A stretch of DNA of 64,000 bases from an uncultured Porphyromonadaceae bacterium (GTDB lineage Bacteria; Bacteroidota; Bacteroidia; Bacteroidales; Muribaculaceae): the NCBI GenBank assembly GCA_900548975.1, contig URMS01000013.1, forward strand, positions 1 through 64,000, in the 5' to 3' direction. The notes under the pieces were generated by a model. The model saw nothing but the letters and a program-made list of their open reading frames with translations. It was not told where the DNA came from and ran no database searches. Positions within the stretch are counted from its first letter, which is position 1. Each line of letters begins with the position of its first letter. Positions 43,201 to 51,539 of this stretch are shown piece after piece. The position numbers were made by a program, and so were the translations under genes.

Positions 43201-43336
43201 GGTAGTCCTTGCCGGGGTCGGCGAACTGTGGTGCTATTTTTTCGAAATGTGTCGCTCTCGGCTGCTCCTTGGCCCACATCGGGGCTACAGTGCATGCGGC
43301 TGCTAAGATTAATGTGGCTAATGATGTGTTTTTCAT
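40247..43336 (-). CDS. GH106-like secreted glycoside hydrolase A with C-terminal sugar-binding domain
   Basis: A 1029-aa secreted enzyme: signal peptide (MKNTSLATLILAAACTVAPM, then WA), N-terminal blocks PAPLWVWNTRVTTADIDRML and AFVHPRPGM, then WIYDENSYPSGFAGGHVPAE and GHYWEHGWPSVADGGDNMAM, as in GH106-related enzymes. The C-terminal third has galactose-binding-like beta-sandwiches (GTVAQVWVNGKKAGTVAYKP and NDIEVRVTGSLHNLFGPH) as in GH2 sugar-binding domains. The frame is open to 43684, but the signal peptide sets the start at 43336. First gene of the operon; likely outer-membrane or periplasmic glycan side-chain removal. Confidence 0.85.
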   Translation of the reverse strand: MKNTSLATLILAAACTVAPMWAKEQPRATHFEKIAPQFADPGKDYRPAPLWVWNTRVTTADIDRMLGELKDAGFGGAFVHPRPGMITDYLSDDWFSLYRYSVVKGKELGLDIWIYDENSYPSGFAGGHVPAEMPESYNQGQGLAFEKVAVLPDDTSAYFMCLKKDGDRFTDISADTAAYKGVPGEYYLYKKSYYGRSDWHGGFSYVDLLYPGVTEKFLEVTMKGYEKTFGKELGTVIKGLFSDEPNIGNIAGIRWTPDFFDIFEKQWGYDLRDYLPLLVEETGDWKRVRHNYMETLTQLFIDRWSKPMSKYCEKKNLKWTGHYWEHGWPSVADGGDNMAMYAWHQLPAIDMLFNQYNDAHPQAQFGNARAVKELSSVANQMGRVRTLSETYGGGGWDETFEDLKRLGDWEYALGVNFLNQHLSHMTIVGARKYDYPPVFTSLSPWWNDYKTQTDYFGRLSLVLSQGHQINDVLVIEPTTSAWMYFSYVSSNHGMMDIGFRFQNFVTELEKRQAEYDLGSENIIKDHGRVRKGKFTVGERAYGTVVLAPGTENINSATYALLKEFVAGGGRLAAFAIPTLVDGKESPEAADFFRKNAVRYAALSNKAVADVFPSEKIRFDRRSGNDLYHHRRTFADGELVFLVNSSLTDSATGSVSIAGKSLRELDAMTGATYSRPATAADGMVTTDYVIPPAGSLLLFASATPAKTTYPERPVLDGGKELKAKTPVRAHRLKDNALILDFCDLTIDGNTEHNLYTVEACNKLYGHYGMADPWNSAIQYRQRVVERDTFTTGDIRVDYKFVVAGDIDRESLKVIAEQPDIWKVKINGTPVESEGASFLDSRFGVYPAGSLVKEGVNTVELSVEPMSIYAEIAPVYLTGDFALEPASHGWVVTKNPGALTTGSWKDQGMPCYSWDVAYSKTYTIADPAKTHYLRLNDWKGTVAQVWVNGKKAGTVAYKPYTFDLTPYLRKGDNDIEVRVTGSLHNLFGPHYNRDMGINGPWHWNGVQRQLPGSKYNIEDYGLINDFSVYSK

Positions 43337-43362
43337 GTGACGGGGAGCTTCTTTTACGATGG

Positions 43363-43476
43363 CAAAATTACGCCAAACGGCCGAGGAGCCTTTCGTGATA
43401 TTGATATTTTTCTTATCAAAAATGGCAAAAGAGACATCGGGAATAATCGCCGTAAATAAGTTTTTTCGTATTTTTG
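43363..43476. promoter_or_regulatory. Divergent promoter region of the GH106-like operon and the 5'-nucleotidase
   Basis: On the minus strand TAATTTTG (43370-43363) lies 27 bases before the GH106-like A start. On the plus strand TATTTTTG (43469-43476) lies 36 bases before the nucleotidase start. Neither has a clear TTTG partner. No operator palindrome for the AraC-type regulator was found in the intervening A+T-rich DNA. Confidence 0.45.
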
Positions 43477-43511
43477 TCGGAAAGGAAAAAATCTGATAAC
43501 ACAATAATACT

Positions 43512-45071
43512 ATGAAATTAGCTTCGGCGGCAGCTGCCGCGTTGATTTCGGCGTCTCTGGCGCTCCCGTTCGCGGGCTGCGGCCCTAAGACAGAACCAAA
43601 TACACTTGTAATACTCCATACCAACGATACCCACTCGCAGATAGAGCCCGACAGCAAGGATCTCGGCGGGGTGATGCGCCGCAAGGCCGTTATCGACAGC
43701 GTGCGCGCCGCCGAGAAGAACGTGCTTCTTGTCGATGCGGGCGATGCCGTGCAGGGTACCCTCTATTTCTATCTCTACGGCGGCGAGGTGGAGCAGGAAG
43801 TGCTCAACATCCTCGGCGTGGAAGAGCGCATACTCGGCAATCATGAATTCGACAACGGCATCGACTCGCTTGCCGCTGTGCTCCGGCATTCCGATGCCGA
43901 AAAACTGGCGTCTAATTATAATCTCGACGATACTCCGCTGGTCGGCATGTTCAAGCCTTACTCCATCAAGGAGTACGGCGGCAAGAAAATAGGCCTGATA
44001 GGCATCAATCTCGACCCCGAGGGAATCATCACCCCCGGCAATTACGACGGTCTTAAATTCGAGCCCATCATCGCCACCGCCAATGTCATGGCCGAAAAAC
44101 TCAAGAAAGAGGAGGGTGTCGATGCCGTAATAGCCATCAGCCATATCGGATACAACCCCTCGCCGCTTGTGGGCGACTCGGCGCTGGCCGTGAACTCGCG
44201 TAATATCGATGTGATAATAGGCGGTCACTCCCACGACGTGATAGACCCCGCCACTCCGCAGGGGGCCGCACGCAGCCGCCTCACCAATCTCGACGGCAAG
44301 GAAGTACTGGTGGTGCAGACCGGTAAGTCGGGCCGCAAACTCGGAAAGATAGAGATAAATCTCGACAGTCTCGGCCTCGGCGGCCGTCCGGCATATGAAC
44401 TTATCGACATCGACGGCCGGTATGATGGCAAAATCGACCCGGTGCTCCAGGCCACAATCGACAAATACAAGCATGGAGTGGACTCCCTGATGTCTCTCTG
44501 GGTTGGCACAACCGACCGCGAACTGAAAAATAGCGATCCGGAACTGCTCAACTTTTTCACTGATTGGGTAATGGACCGCGGTTCGGAACTTGTTCCCGGC
44601 GTCGACCTCTCGATAGCCAACAAGGGCGGCCTGCGTACGGGACTGCCTGAAGGAAAATTCTCGAAAGGACAGATTATCAATATTCTTCCTTTCCGCAACT
44701 ATGTGTCGGTAATCGATGTCAAAGGTTCGGACCTTCGTTCGGTCTTCGATGTAATGGCAAAAACCGACGGCAACGGCGTGAGCCGCAATGTGAAAGTGAC
44801 CTACGACACTATCGGCGGACGTGAGAGCTATAAGGCCCGCGACATTATTATCTCGGGCAAGCCTCTCGATAATAACAGAACCTACCGTATTGCCACCATC
44901 GATTATCTGGCCAAAGGCGGCGACTATATGAAGGGTCTGACAAAAGGCAAACTTGTAAAAGAAAGTGAAACTCCGGTATACGACGATCTTCTTTACTATC
45001 TTACAGAAGGCAAAGGAAAGAACAAACCTCTGAAAGGCGACACAATCGAACGCTGGAGTATGGCCAGATAA
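43512..45071 (+). CDS. 5'-nucleotidase/2',3'-cyclic phosphodiesterase (UshA-like) lipoprotein
   Basis: A 519-aa metallophosphoesterase. The first metal motif is VILHTNDTHSQIEPD, then DAGDAVQGTLYF, ILGNHEFDNG (NH metal site), HIGYNPSPLVGD and IIGGHSHDVI. The C-terminal 5'-nucleotidase domain (about residues 335-519) includes NKGGLRTGLPEGKFSKGQI and LPFRNYVSVIDVKG. It would hydrolyse extracellular nucleotides in the periplasm. The signal has a PFAGC lipobox, so the protein is a lipoprotein. A transcribed repeat follows its stop. Confidence 0.92.
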   Translation: MKLASAAAAALISASLALPFAGCGPKTEPNTLVILHTNDTHSQIEPDSKDLGGVMRRKAVIDSVRAAEKNVLLVDAGDAVQGTLYFYLYGGEVEQEVLNILGVEERILGNHEFDNGIDSLAAVLRHSDAEKLASNYNLDDTPLVGMFKPYSIKEYGGKKIGLIGINLDPEGIITPGNYDGLKFEPIIATANVMAEKLKKEEGVDAVIAISHIGYNPSPLVGDSALAVNSRNIDVIIGGHSHDVIDPATPQGAARSRLTNLDGKEVLVVQTGKSGRKLGKIEINLDSLGLGGRPAYELIDIDGRYDGKIDPVLQATIDKYKHGVDSLMSLWVGTTDRELKNSDPELLNFFTDWVMDRGSELVPGVDLSIANKGGLRTGLPEGKFSKGQIINILPFRNYVSVIDVKGSDLRSVFDVMAKTDGNGVSRNVKVTYDTIGGRESYKARDIIISGKPLDNNRTYRIATIDYLAKGGDYMKGLTKGKLVKESETPVYDDLLYYLTEGKGKNKPLKGDTIERWSMAR

Positions 45072-45077
45072 GAGATT

Positions 45078-45120
45078 AATGGTTATGGGTTAAAGAGCCG
45101 CAATGCCCCATTAACCCATA
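45078..45120. repeat. Inverted repeat between the nucleotidase and the GH3 fusion gene
   Basis: TATGGGTTAA (45084-45093) is perfectly repeated inverted as TTAACCCATA (45111-45120), with TAATGG/CCATTA nearby (45078-45083, 45108-45113). The following bases repeat TTAACCC twice more (to about 45150). The same kind of short AT-rich mosaic repeat appears near 21.8 kb. It may be an mRNA hairpin that ends or stabilises the transcript. Confidence 0.6.
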
Positions 45121-45169
45121 GCCTATACCTATCATCATTAACCCTTAACCTATAATCCAACCCCCACAT

Positions 45170-48157
45170 ATGCACAATTATCTTAGAATTATTTGCGCTG
45201 GCGTGCTTCTGGCAGGGAGCCTTTGCGCCGGTGCCGTACGACCGAATCTCGAAAAGGGCCGCGAAGCCGAGGCCGCTCGTTGGGCCGATTCTGTGTATGC
45301 CACACTTAGCGAACGCCAGCGTGTGGCGCAGCTGATGTGCTGCAAGGTGGTACCCACACGTGGCGCCGAGTCGCGAGCCGCCATCACACGGCTTGTCAAG
45401 ACCGACGGTGTGGGCTGCCTGCTTTTCACCGAGGGCGATGTTGAGCAGTTCGCCTCGCTTGCCGACTTCGCTCAGGCCGAGGCCAAAGTGCCTGTCCTCA
45501 TGACTGTCGACGGCGAGTGGGGTGTGTCGATGCGCGTCAAGGACACACCTCGTTTCCCAAAAAATATCGCTCTTGGAGCTATCCAGAACATGCGCCTCAT
45601 CTACGACTACGGTCGCGAGGTGGCGCGCGAATGCCGTCTGCTGGGCATACAGGCCGATTTTGCGCCCGATGCCGATGTCAATTCCAATCCGGCCAATCCT
45701 GTCATAGGGTCGCGCTCCTTCGGCGAAGACCCCAGACGCGTGGCCGATGCCACGGTGGCTTATTCGCTCGGCATGGAAGATGCCGGTGTCCAGGCCGTGT
45801 CAAAGCATTTTCCCGGTCATGGCGATACCGGCACCGACTCGCACAAGGCCCTGACACGTGTCGACCATAACCGTCAGCGTCTCGACGATATCGATCTCGT
45901 GCCTTTCCGCTCCTTTATCGATGCGGGATGCTCGGGTGTTATGACAGGGCACATCATAGTGCCCGCTCTCGACGCCGCCGAGGCCCCGGCCTCGCTTTCG
46001 CACCCCATCACCACCGGACTGCTTCGCGAGGGTATGGGATTCGAGGGGCTTATCTATACCGACGCCCTCGGCATGAAGGGCGCCGTCGACCCCAAGGGCC
46101 ACAACAACTGCATCGCGGCCCTGCTCGCGGGTGCCGATGTGCTGCTGTGCCCCGAGGCTCCGAAGACTGCTGTTAATGCCGTGCTCGCAGCCGTTGCCGA
46201 CGGCTCTGTGCCCGCTTCGGTTGTGGAAGACCGCTGCAAGCGTGTGCTCCGCTACAAATACTATCTCGGCCTAAACGACTATAAGCCTCTCGGCACCGAC
46301 TACGCCGCGATAGCACGCGAGCTCAACAGCCCCGAGGCTATGGCGCTGATAAAGAAACTGTCGGCCGCAGCCATTACCGTGACCCGCAACGAGGGCGACA
46401 TACTGCCTCTGGGCAAGCTCGCAGACCGTACTTTCGCGGTGGTGAGCATAGGAGCCTCCAAGGACAACGAATTTGCCTCCACTTGCTCGCGCTATGCCCG
46501 GACAAACAGCTATTTTACCTCGGGCGAGGCTTTTTCGCAGGCATCATTTGCCAAAATCGAGAAAGACGATGTGGTGATTGCCGCTATTTTCTCGGATAAT
46601 GCCGCTGCACATCAGGCTTTGGCGCAGCTTACCGCCGGTTCCAAGCCTGTTGTGGGCGTGTTCATGATAAGCCCGTTCAAAATCCGTAAATTCGGCGAGC
46701 CGCTCAAACGCCTTGCCGCCATGGTACTCGCCTACGATGACATACCGGCTGCGCGCCAAAGTGCCGCCGAGGCCATTTTCGGCGGTATCGCCGTGTCGGG
46801 CCGTCTGCCGGTGAATATAGCCGGTGTTGCCCCCATGGGTGCCGGTATCGATCTGGCCAAGACGCGTCTGGGCTTCTCGTCGCCTGTGGCCGAAGGGCTT
46901 TCGCCCGCGCTCACCGACAGTATCGACGCGCTGGTACTCGAAGGCCTGCGCACCAAGGCCTATCCCGGCTGCCAGGTGCTTGTGGCCCGCAAGGGTAACA
47001 TTGTGTACGATAAATCGTTCGGCAAAATCACAGATACTCCCGAGGCCAAGGCCGTGACCCCGCTTACGGTCTACGACCTCGCGTCGGTGTCGAAGGCTAC
47101 CGGCACCCTTCCGGGCATCATGAAGGCCTACGACGAAAAGCTGATAAGCCTCGACGACCGTCTGGGCGATATAATCCCCGAAATCACCGACTCGGCCAAG
47201 CGCGAGATCACTGTCCGCGAGCTGCTCTACCACGAAACCGGCATGCCGGCGGCACTCAACATGTTCGACCTCATGTTCGACACCCTCACGTATTCCGGAC
47301 GCCTCATCACTTCGCGGCCCGACAAGACGCATTCCATCAAGATACAGCGTAACGCCTACGGCAACAACCGCGCCCGCATGCGCAAGGATATCATCAGCCG
47401 CACGCGCTCTGACGAATACCCTGTCGAGGCCTCGAAAGGCATATTCACAGGCCGCGCAGCCTACGATACCGTAATGGGCCGCATCTACAATATCCCTCTG
47501 CGGGCAAACAAGAAATATGTGTATTCGTGCCTTAACTTCGCCCTGCTCATGGACATAGAGCAACGCCGCACCGGGCGGCCGCACCAGGAATATGTGCAGG
47601 AGAATATCTTCGGGCCGCTTGGCGCCTACCGCACCGGTTATCGTCCGACCGAGCGTTTCGACAGGAGCGAGATAGCCCCGACGGAGTACGACTCGTTCAT
47701 GCGCAAGCAGAAAGTGCACGGCTACGTGCACGATGAGATGGCTAATTTCTCGGGCGGCGTACAGGGCAACGCCGGCCTCTTCGCCAACGCCGACGATATT
47801 GCCAAGATATGCCAGATGTGGCTCAACGGGGGCCGCTACGGCGATGCCACGGTGCTCTCGCCCAAGACTGTCGAACTGTTCACCACCGCAAAAAGCCCCA
47901 CATGCCGCCGCGGCCTCGGTTTCGACAAACCCGATACTGAAAACCTCGAGAATTCGCCCACATGCGACGAGGCGTCGCCCGAGGTCTATGGCCATCTCGG
48001 CTTCACGGGCACGGTGTTCTGGGTGGATCCGAAGGAGGAACTGATATTTGTATTCCTCACCAATCGTGTCGATCCTACCCGCGACAACGCCGCCTTCAAT
48101 CGCCTCGCCATCCGGCCTCGCCTCTTCAGCCAGGTGTATCGTGCGCTTGTGAAGTAA
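45170..48157 (+). CDS. GH3 beta-N-acetylhexosaminidase fused to a beta-lactamase-type serine hydrolase
   Basis: A 995-aa secreted two-enzyme fusion with signal peptide 1-22. Residues about 35-370 are a NagZ-like GH3 domain: SKHFPGHGDTGTDSHKAL carries the His-dyad motif and IYTDALGMKGA holds the probable nucleophile Asp. A GH3 C-terminal domain follows (about 380-580). Residues about 590-990 are a beta-lactamase/transpeptidase-like domain: SVSKATGT (SxxK), YSCLNFALL (YxN) and GHLGFTG (HxG as the KTG position). Such fusions are known in Bacteroidetes and fit peptidoglycan turnover: N-acetylglucosamine removal plus peptide hydrolysis. Confidence 0.9.
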   Translation: MHNYLRIICAGVLLAGSLCAGAVRPNLEKGREAEAARWADSVYATLSERQRVAQLMCCKVVPTRGAESRAAITRLVKTDGVGCLLFTEGDVEQFASLADFAQAEAKVPVLMTVDGEWGVSMRVKDTPRFPKNIALGAIQNMRLIYDYGREVARECRLLGIQADFAPDADVNSNPANPVIGSRSFGEDPRRVADATVAYSLGMEDAGVQAVSKHFPGHGDTGTDSHKALTRVDHNRQRLDDIDLVPFRSFIDAGCSGVMTGHIIVPALDAAEAPASLSHPITTGLLREGMGFEGLIYTDALGMKGAVDPKGHNNCIAALLAGADVLLCPEAPKTAVNAVLAAVADGSVPASVVEDRCKRVLRYKYYLGLNDYKPLGTDYAAIARELNSPEAMALIKKLSAAAITVTRNEGDILPLGKLADRTFAVVSIGASKDNEFASTCSRYARTNSYFTSGEAFSQASFAKIEKDDVVIAAIFSDNAAAHQALAQLTAGSKPVVGVFMISPFKIRKFGEPLKRLAAMVLAYDDIPAARQSAAEAIFGGIAVSGRLPVNIAGVAPMGAGIDLAKTRLGFSSPVAEGLSPALTDSIDALVLEGLRTKAYPGCQVLVARKGNIVYDKSFGKITDTPEAKAVTPLTVYDLASVSKATGTLPGIMKAYDEKLISLDDRLGDIIPEITDSAKREITVRELLYHETGMPAALNMFDLMFDTLTYSGRLITSRPDKTHSIKIQRNAYGNNRARMRKDIISRTRSDEYPVEASKGIFTGRAAYDTVMGRIYNIPLRANKKYVYSCLNFALLMDIEQRRTGRPHQEYVQENIFGPLGAYRTGYRPTERFDRSEIAPTEYDSFMRKQKVHGYVHDEMANFSGGVQGNAGLFANADDIAKICQMWLNGGRYGDATVLSPKTVELFTTAKSPTCRRGLGFDKPDTENLENSPTCDEASPEVYGHLGFTGTVFWVDPKEELIFVFLTNRVDPTRDNAAFNRLAIRPRLFSQVYRALVK

Positions 48158-48182
48158 AACATAATCGGGCGGCGGTTGTTTT

Positions 48183-48213
48183 ATTCTAAAACGTTCAACT
48201 ATTGTTTTAGAAT
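48183..48213. promoter_or_regulatory. Perfect 10-bp inverted repeat 3 bases before a start codon
   Basis: ATTCTAAAAC (48183-48192) and GTTTTAGAAT (48204-48213) form a perfect palindromic pair with an 11-base spacer; the ATG of the DUF2156 gene is at 48217. As RNA it would fold into an A/U-rich hairpin that ends at the ribosome-binding region; as DNA it could be an operator. The position makes a role in start-site access likely, but this is inference. Confidence 0.6.
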
Positions 48214-48216
48214 ATT

Positions 48217-49158
48217 ATGAATGCCCGCGAAATAGCTGTCGCCACGTCGCGACGTCCGCTCGAATTATGTTTCCGTCCTGTCGATTTCGATGCACTTCCC
48301 ATCATCAATTCGTTTCTGCAGCGGGAGTGCAGCCGCTCATGCGATTATTCGATAGGCGGCATATATATGTGGATCGATTACTTCAACTATGAATACTGTA
48401 TCGTAGCCGATACACTTTTTATAAAAGGATTGTCGGAGGACGCTTCAAGGCGTCCTTCGTTTGCTGTTCCCATCGGTTCGCTGCCGCTCGGCGATGCTGT
48501 AGATGCCGTGAAGGCCTACTGTAGGCGTTATGGCGTGGAGCCTCTTTTTTCAGCGGTACCCGACGATAAACTCGATGCGCTGTGCGCTCTCGGAGCCTCC
48601 GAGGTGATGCCGCTCGACGACTGGGCCGACTACATATATACCGCCACCGATCTGGCCACGCTGACGGGCAAGCACTACAACAAGAAACGCAACCATGTGA
48701 ACCGCTTTATGACCGACAATCCCCACTGGACCCTCGAACCCCTCGAAGGCCGTGCGCTCGCCGACGCCGATGCTTTCTTCGCCGCACTCGCCGCCGATTC
48801 GGACGACGTTATGGCCGAGTACGAGCGGCGCCAGTGTGCCGATGTGCTCCGTCACTACGGCCGCTATCCCTTCGAAGGAGCTGTGCTGCGCGACGAGAGC
48901 GGCGCGGTGGTGGCCTTTACCGCCGCCGAGGTAATAGGCGACACTCTGGTGATACATATCGAGAAAATGAACCACGAAGTGGCCGGCGCCGGCGAGACCA
49001 TCAATAAACTTTTCGCCGCCGAGATGCTTCACCGCCATCCGGGTCTGCGGTATATCAACCGCGAGGACGATGCCGGCGACCCCGGCTTGCGCTACGCCAA
49101 GGAATCGTACCACCCACTGCGCCTGCTGCGCAAATTCAACGTACGGTTTACCGACTGA
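48217..49158 (+). CDS. DUF2156 (phosphatidylglycerol lysyltransferase C-terminal-like) protein
   Basis: A 313-aa cytosolic protein of the DUF2156 family, two GNAT-like folds as in the C-terminal part of MprF. Recognisable blocks: SCDYSIGGIYMWIDYFNYEY, SGKHYNKKRNHVNRF-type (here TGKHYNKKRNHVNRFM) and HPGLRYINREDDAGDPGLRY. No transmembrane flippase domain is attached, so membrane-lipid aminoacylation is not implied. The ATG follows a perfect inverted repeat by 3 bases. Confidence 0.88.
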   Translation: MNAREIAVATSRRPLELCFRPVDFDALPIINSFLQRECSRSCDYSIGGIYMWIDYFNYEYCIVADTLFIKGLSEDASRRPSFAVPIGSLPLGDAVDAVKAYCRRYGVEPLFSAVPDDKLDALCALGASEVMPLDDWADYIYTATDLATLTGKHYNKKRNHVNRFMTDNPHWTLEPLEGRALADADAFFAALAADSDDVMAEYERRQCADVLRHYGRYPFEGAVLRDESGAVVAFTAAEVIGDTLVIHIEKMNHEVAGAGETINKLFAAEMLHRHPGLRYINREDDAGDPGLRYAKESYHPLRLLRKFNVRFTD

Positions 49159-49169
49159 CGCGCGGCCTA

Positions 49170-49199
49170 TTGGTTTTTTGAGAAAAATGAGTATTTTTG
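49170..49199 (+). promoter_or_regulatory. Promoter for the DUF1015 gene
   Basis: TTG (49170-49172), 19 bases, then TATTTTTG (49192-49199), a good Bacteroidetes match. The ATG at 49243 is 43 bases downstream, with a normal leader. Confidence 0.6.
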
Positions 49200-49242
49200 T
49201 GAATCCGATTGTTATACCTTAATCATATACATAGAACACAAC

Positions 49243-50487
49243 ATGGCAAAAGTGAAACCCTTCAGAGGCATACGGCCTCCGCGCGACATGGTGACCGAGG
49301 TCGCATCGCGTCCTTACGATGTGCTCAACAGCGAGGAAGCGCGTCGCGAAGCCGACGGCAACCCCAAGTCGCTTTACCATATCATAAAACCGGAGATTGA
49401 CTTCGCCCCCGGTACCGACGAGCATGCCCCCGAGGTCTACGACCGGGCCGTGGAGAATTTCGCCGCATTCCGCCGCAACGGCTGGCTGGTGCAGGACGAT
49501 GAGGAGCATTACTATATCTACGCCCAGACCATGGACGGCCGCACACAGTTCGGCATAGTCGTGGCTGCCAATGTCGACGATTACATGGAAGGCCGCATAA
49601 AGAAGCACGAGCTTACCCGCCGCGATAAAGAGGAAGACCGCATGAAGCATGTGCGCATCAACAATGCCAACATCGAGCCTGTGTTCTTCGCTTTCCCCGA
49701 CAATAAAGTGCTCGAGGATGTGATCCGCACCGTGGCTATGGGCGAACCCGAGTACGATTTCACCGCTCCCGACGGTTTCGGACATCATTTCTGGGTGGTG
49801 TCCGATCCGGCGATGATCAAAACCATCACCGAGGAATTTGCCAACATACCGTATCTCTACATAGCCGACGGCCATCACCGCTCGGCTGCCGCCGCTCTTG
49901 TGGGTAATGAAAAGGCTCGGATGAATCCCGACCACAAGGGCGACGAGGAATACAACTATTTCCTTGCCGTGGCTTTCCCGGCATCGCACCTCAAGATTAT
50001 CGATTACAACCGCGTGGTCCGCGACCTCAACGGCCTTTCCGAAGCCGAGTTCCTCGAACGTCTCGAGAAAAACTTCGTGGTCGTCGACAAGGGCACCGAG
50101 ACCTATCGCCCCGAAGCGCTGCACAATTTCGCGCTCTACCTCGAAGGCCGCTGGTACTCGCTGACAGCACGCCCCGGCACTTACGACGACAACGACCCTA
50201 TCGGGGTGCTCGACGTGACTATATCGTCGGACCTGATACTGCGCGATATCATAGGCATCACCGACCTGCGTTCCGACAAGCGTATCGATTTCGTAGGCGG
50301 TATCCGCGGGCTCGAAGAACTCAAGAAGCGTGTCGACAGCGGTGAGATGGCGTTTGCGCTCGCACTATTCCCCGTGAGCATGGAGCAGCTGATGAACATT
50401 GCCGACACCGGCAATATCATGCCTCCGAAAACCACATGGTTCGAACCCAAACTCCGTTCGGGCCTGGTGATCCACTCGCTCGAATAA
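49243..50487 (+). CDS. DUF1015 family protein
   Basis: A 414-aa protein of the DUF1015 family, identified by the N-terminus FRGIRPPRDMVTEVASRPYD and the central IADGHHRSAAAAL block. The family is widespread, and in some genomes lies next to serine biosynthesis genes; the function is unknown. A single gene with its own promoter and terminator. Confidence 0.92.
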   Translation: MAKVKPFRGIRPPRDMVTEVASRPYDVLNSEEARREADGNPKSLYHIIKPEIDFAPGTDEHAPEVYDRAVENFAAFRRNGWLVQDDEEHYYIYAQTMDGRTQFGIVVAANVDDYMEGRIKKHELTRRDKEEDRMKHVRINNANIEPVFFAFPDNKVLEDVIRTVAMGEPEYDFTAPDGFGHHFWVVSDPAMIKTITEEFANIPYLYIADGHHRSAAAALVGNEKARMNPDHKGDEEYNYFLAVAFPASHLKIIDYNRVVRDLNGLSEAEFLERLEKNFVVVDKGTETYRPEALHNFALYLEGRWYSLTARPGTYDDNDPIGVLDVTISSDLILRDIIGITDLRSDKRIDFVGGIRGLEELKKRVDSGEMAFALALFPVSMEQLMNIADTGNIMPPKTTWFEPKLRSGLVIHSLE

Positions 50488-50505
50488 CTGTCTCAGACTA
50501 TATCG

Positions 50506-50536
50506 GCGGCCCTGTCATGCAAATGCACGGGGCCGC
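50506..50536 (+). terminator. Bidirectional terminator between DUF1015 and the glycosyltransferase cluster
   Basis: GCGGCCC (50506-50512) pairs with GGGCCGC (50530-50536), followed by TTATTTTA on the plus strand. It ends at the stop codon of the convergent glycosyltransferase gene (50537), so it serves the DUF1015 transcript and may also end the opposing one. Confidence 0.75.
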
Positions 50537-51511
50537 TTATTTTATGGACTTAAGAATAGTGTACAGGCGACGTGCGGGGCGGTAGAGGCCGCTGCAGGCC
50601 ATGGCGAGGATGGCTTTCTTGGGGCGGGAAAAAGAAGCGTTGGCCGATATATACGGCCGGGCAAATGAATAGCGGCGCCGGAATTCGGCGCTCGAGTAGC
50701 CGCTGATTTCAAATATGTGGAATATGGCCGACGATATGAAGTCGCCCCGCGGTATGGTGTATCGGTCGTCGCCGAGGATGCCGGCCACGGCCTCGATAAG
50801 ACGGTTGTCCTGCGCCAGATGGTCGGGGAGCATGTGGCGCTGTATGGAATTGTTGTTTGTGAATCGGTCGTAGTGATACAGAGGCTCGTGGACCGACGCG
50901 ACTACCGGATTGTGGCGGAGCATCTGAAGAAAAAACAATATATCCTCGCAAACATTGACGCCGGGTATGAAGTGCGCGCCTGTTTTCCCGATGGCGCTGC
51001 GGCGTACCAGTTTGTTCCAACAGCTGCCGAGTATGCCACCGTGGCATAACTGCGAAATTACGCTGTCGGGGTCGGAGAGAGCAGGGCACTGTCGCGACAG
51101 AACCTGCCGGTCGGAATATTCTATGAATATGTCGCAGAATGTAATGTCGGCACCTGCGGCTTCGGCTGCCAGATATAGTTTTTCGAGATAATCGGGTTCA
51201 AGCCAGTCATCGGGATCAACCTGAATCACATATTTCCCCTGCGCGTGGTCCAGGCCTTTTTGGCGCGCGTAGCCTACTCCGCTGTTTGTATCATTACTTA
51301 TGATGTGAAAGACAGAGCCATTCAAAGGACTGTCTTTGAAGTAATCTTCGATTGCGGAGGTACTTTGGTCGGGCGATGCGTCGTCTACGAAAATATACTC
51401 GACGTCTTTCATGGTCTGGGCGCCGATAGAGCGCAGGCAACGCTCTATATACCGCTCGGCCTTATATACCGGCAATACTACAGAAATAAGAGGCGAAACC
51501 GGTGCTTCCAT
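50537..51511 (-). CDS. Glycosyltransferase family 2
   Basis: A 324-aa GT-A fold transferase: PLISVVLPVYKAERYIERCL, then YIFVDDASPDQS and the metal-binding QVDPDDW. It would add a sugar to a lipid-linked surface glycan in the cytosol. Last gene of a four-gene minus-strand cluster. The donor cannot be read from sequence, but a UDP-Galf donor is possible given glf nearby. Confidence 0.92.
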   Translation of the reverse strand: MEAPVSPLISVVLPVYKAERYIERCLRSIGAQTMKDVEYIFVDDASPDQSTSAIEDYFKDSPLNGSVFHIISNDTNSGVGYARQKGLDHAQGKYVIQVDPDDWLEPDYLEKLYLAAEAAGADITFCDIFIEYSDRQVLSRQCPALSDPDSVISQLCHGGILGSCWNKLVRRSAIGKTGAHFIPGVNVCEDILFFLQMLRHNPVVASVHEPLYHYDRFTNNNSIQRHMLPDHLAQDNRLIEAVAGILGDDRYTIPRGDFISSAIFHIFEISGYSSAEFRRRYSFARPYISANASFSRPKKAILAMACSGLYRPARRLYTILKSIK

Positions 51512-51539
51512 AGATGTGATAATTACAGAATCTCAGGTA

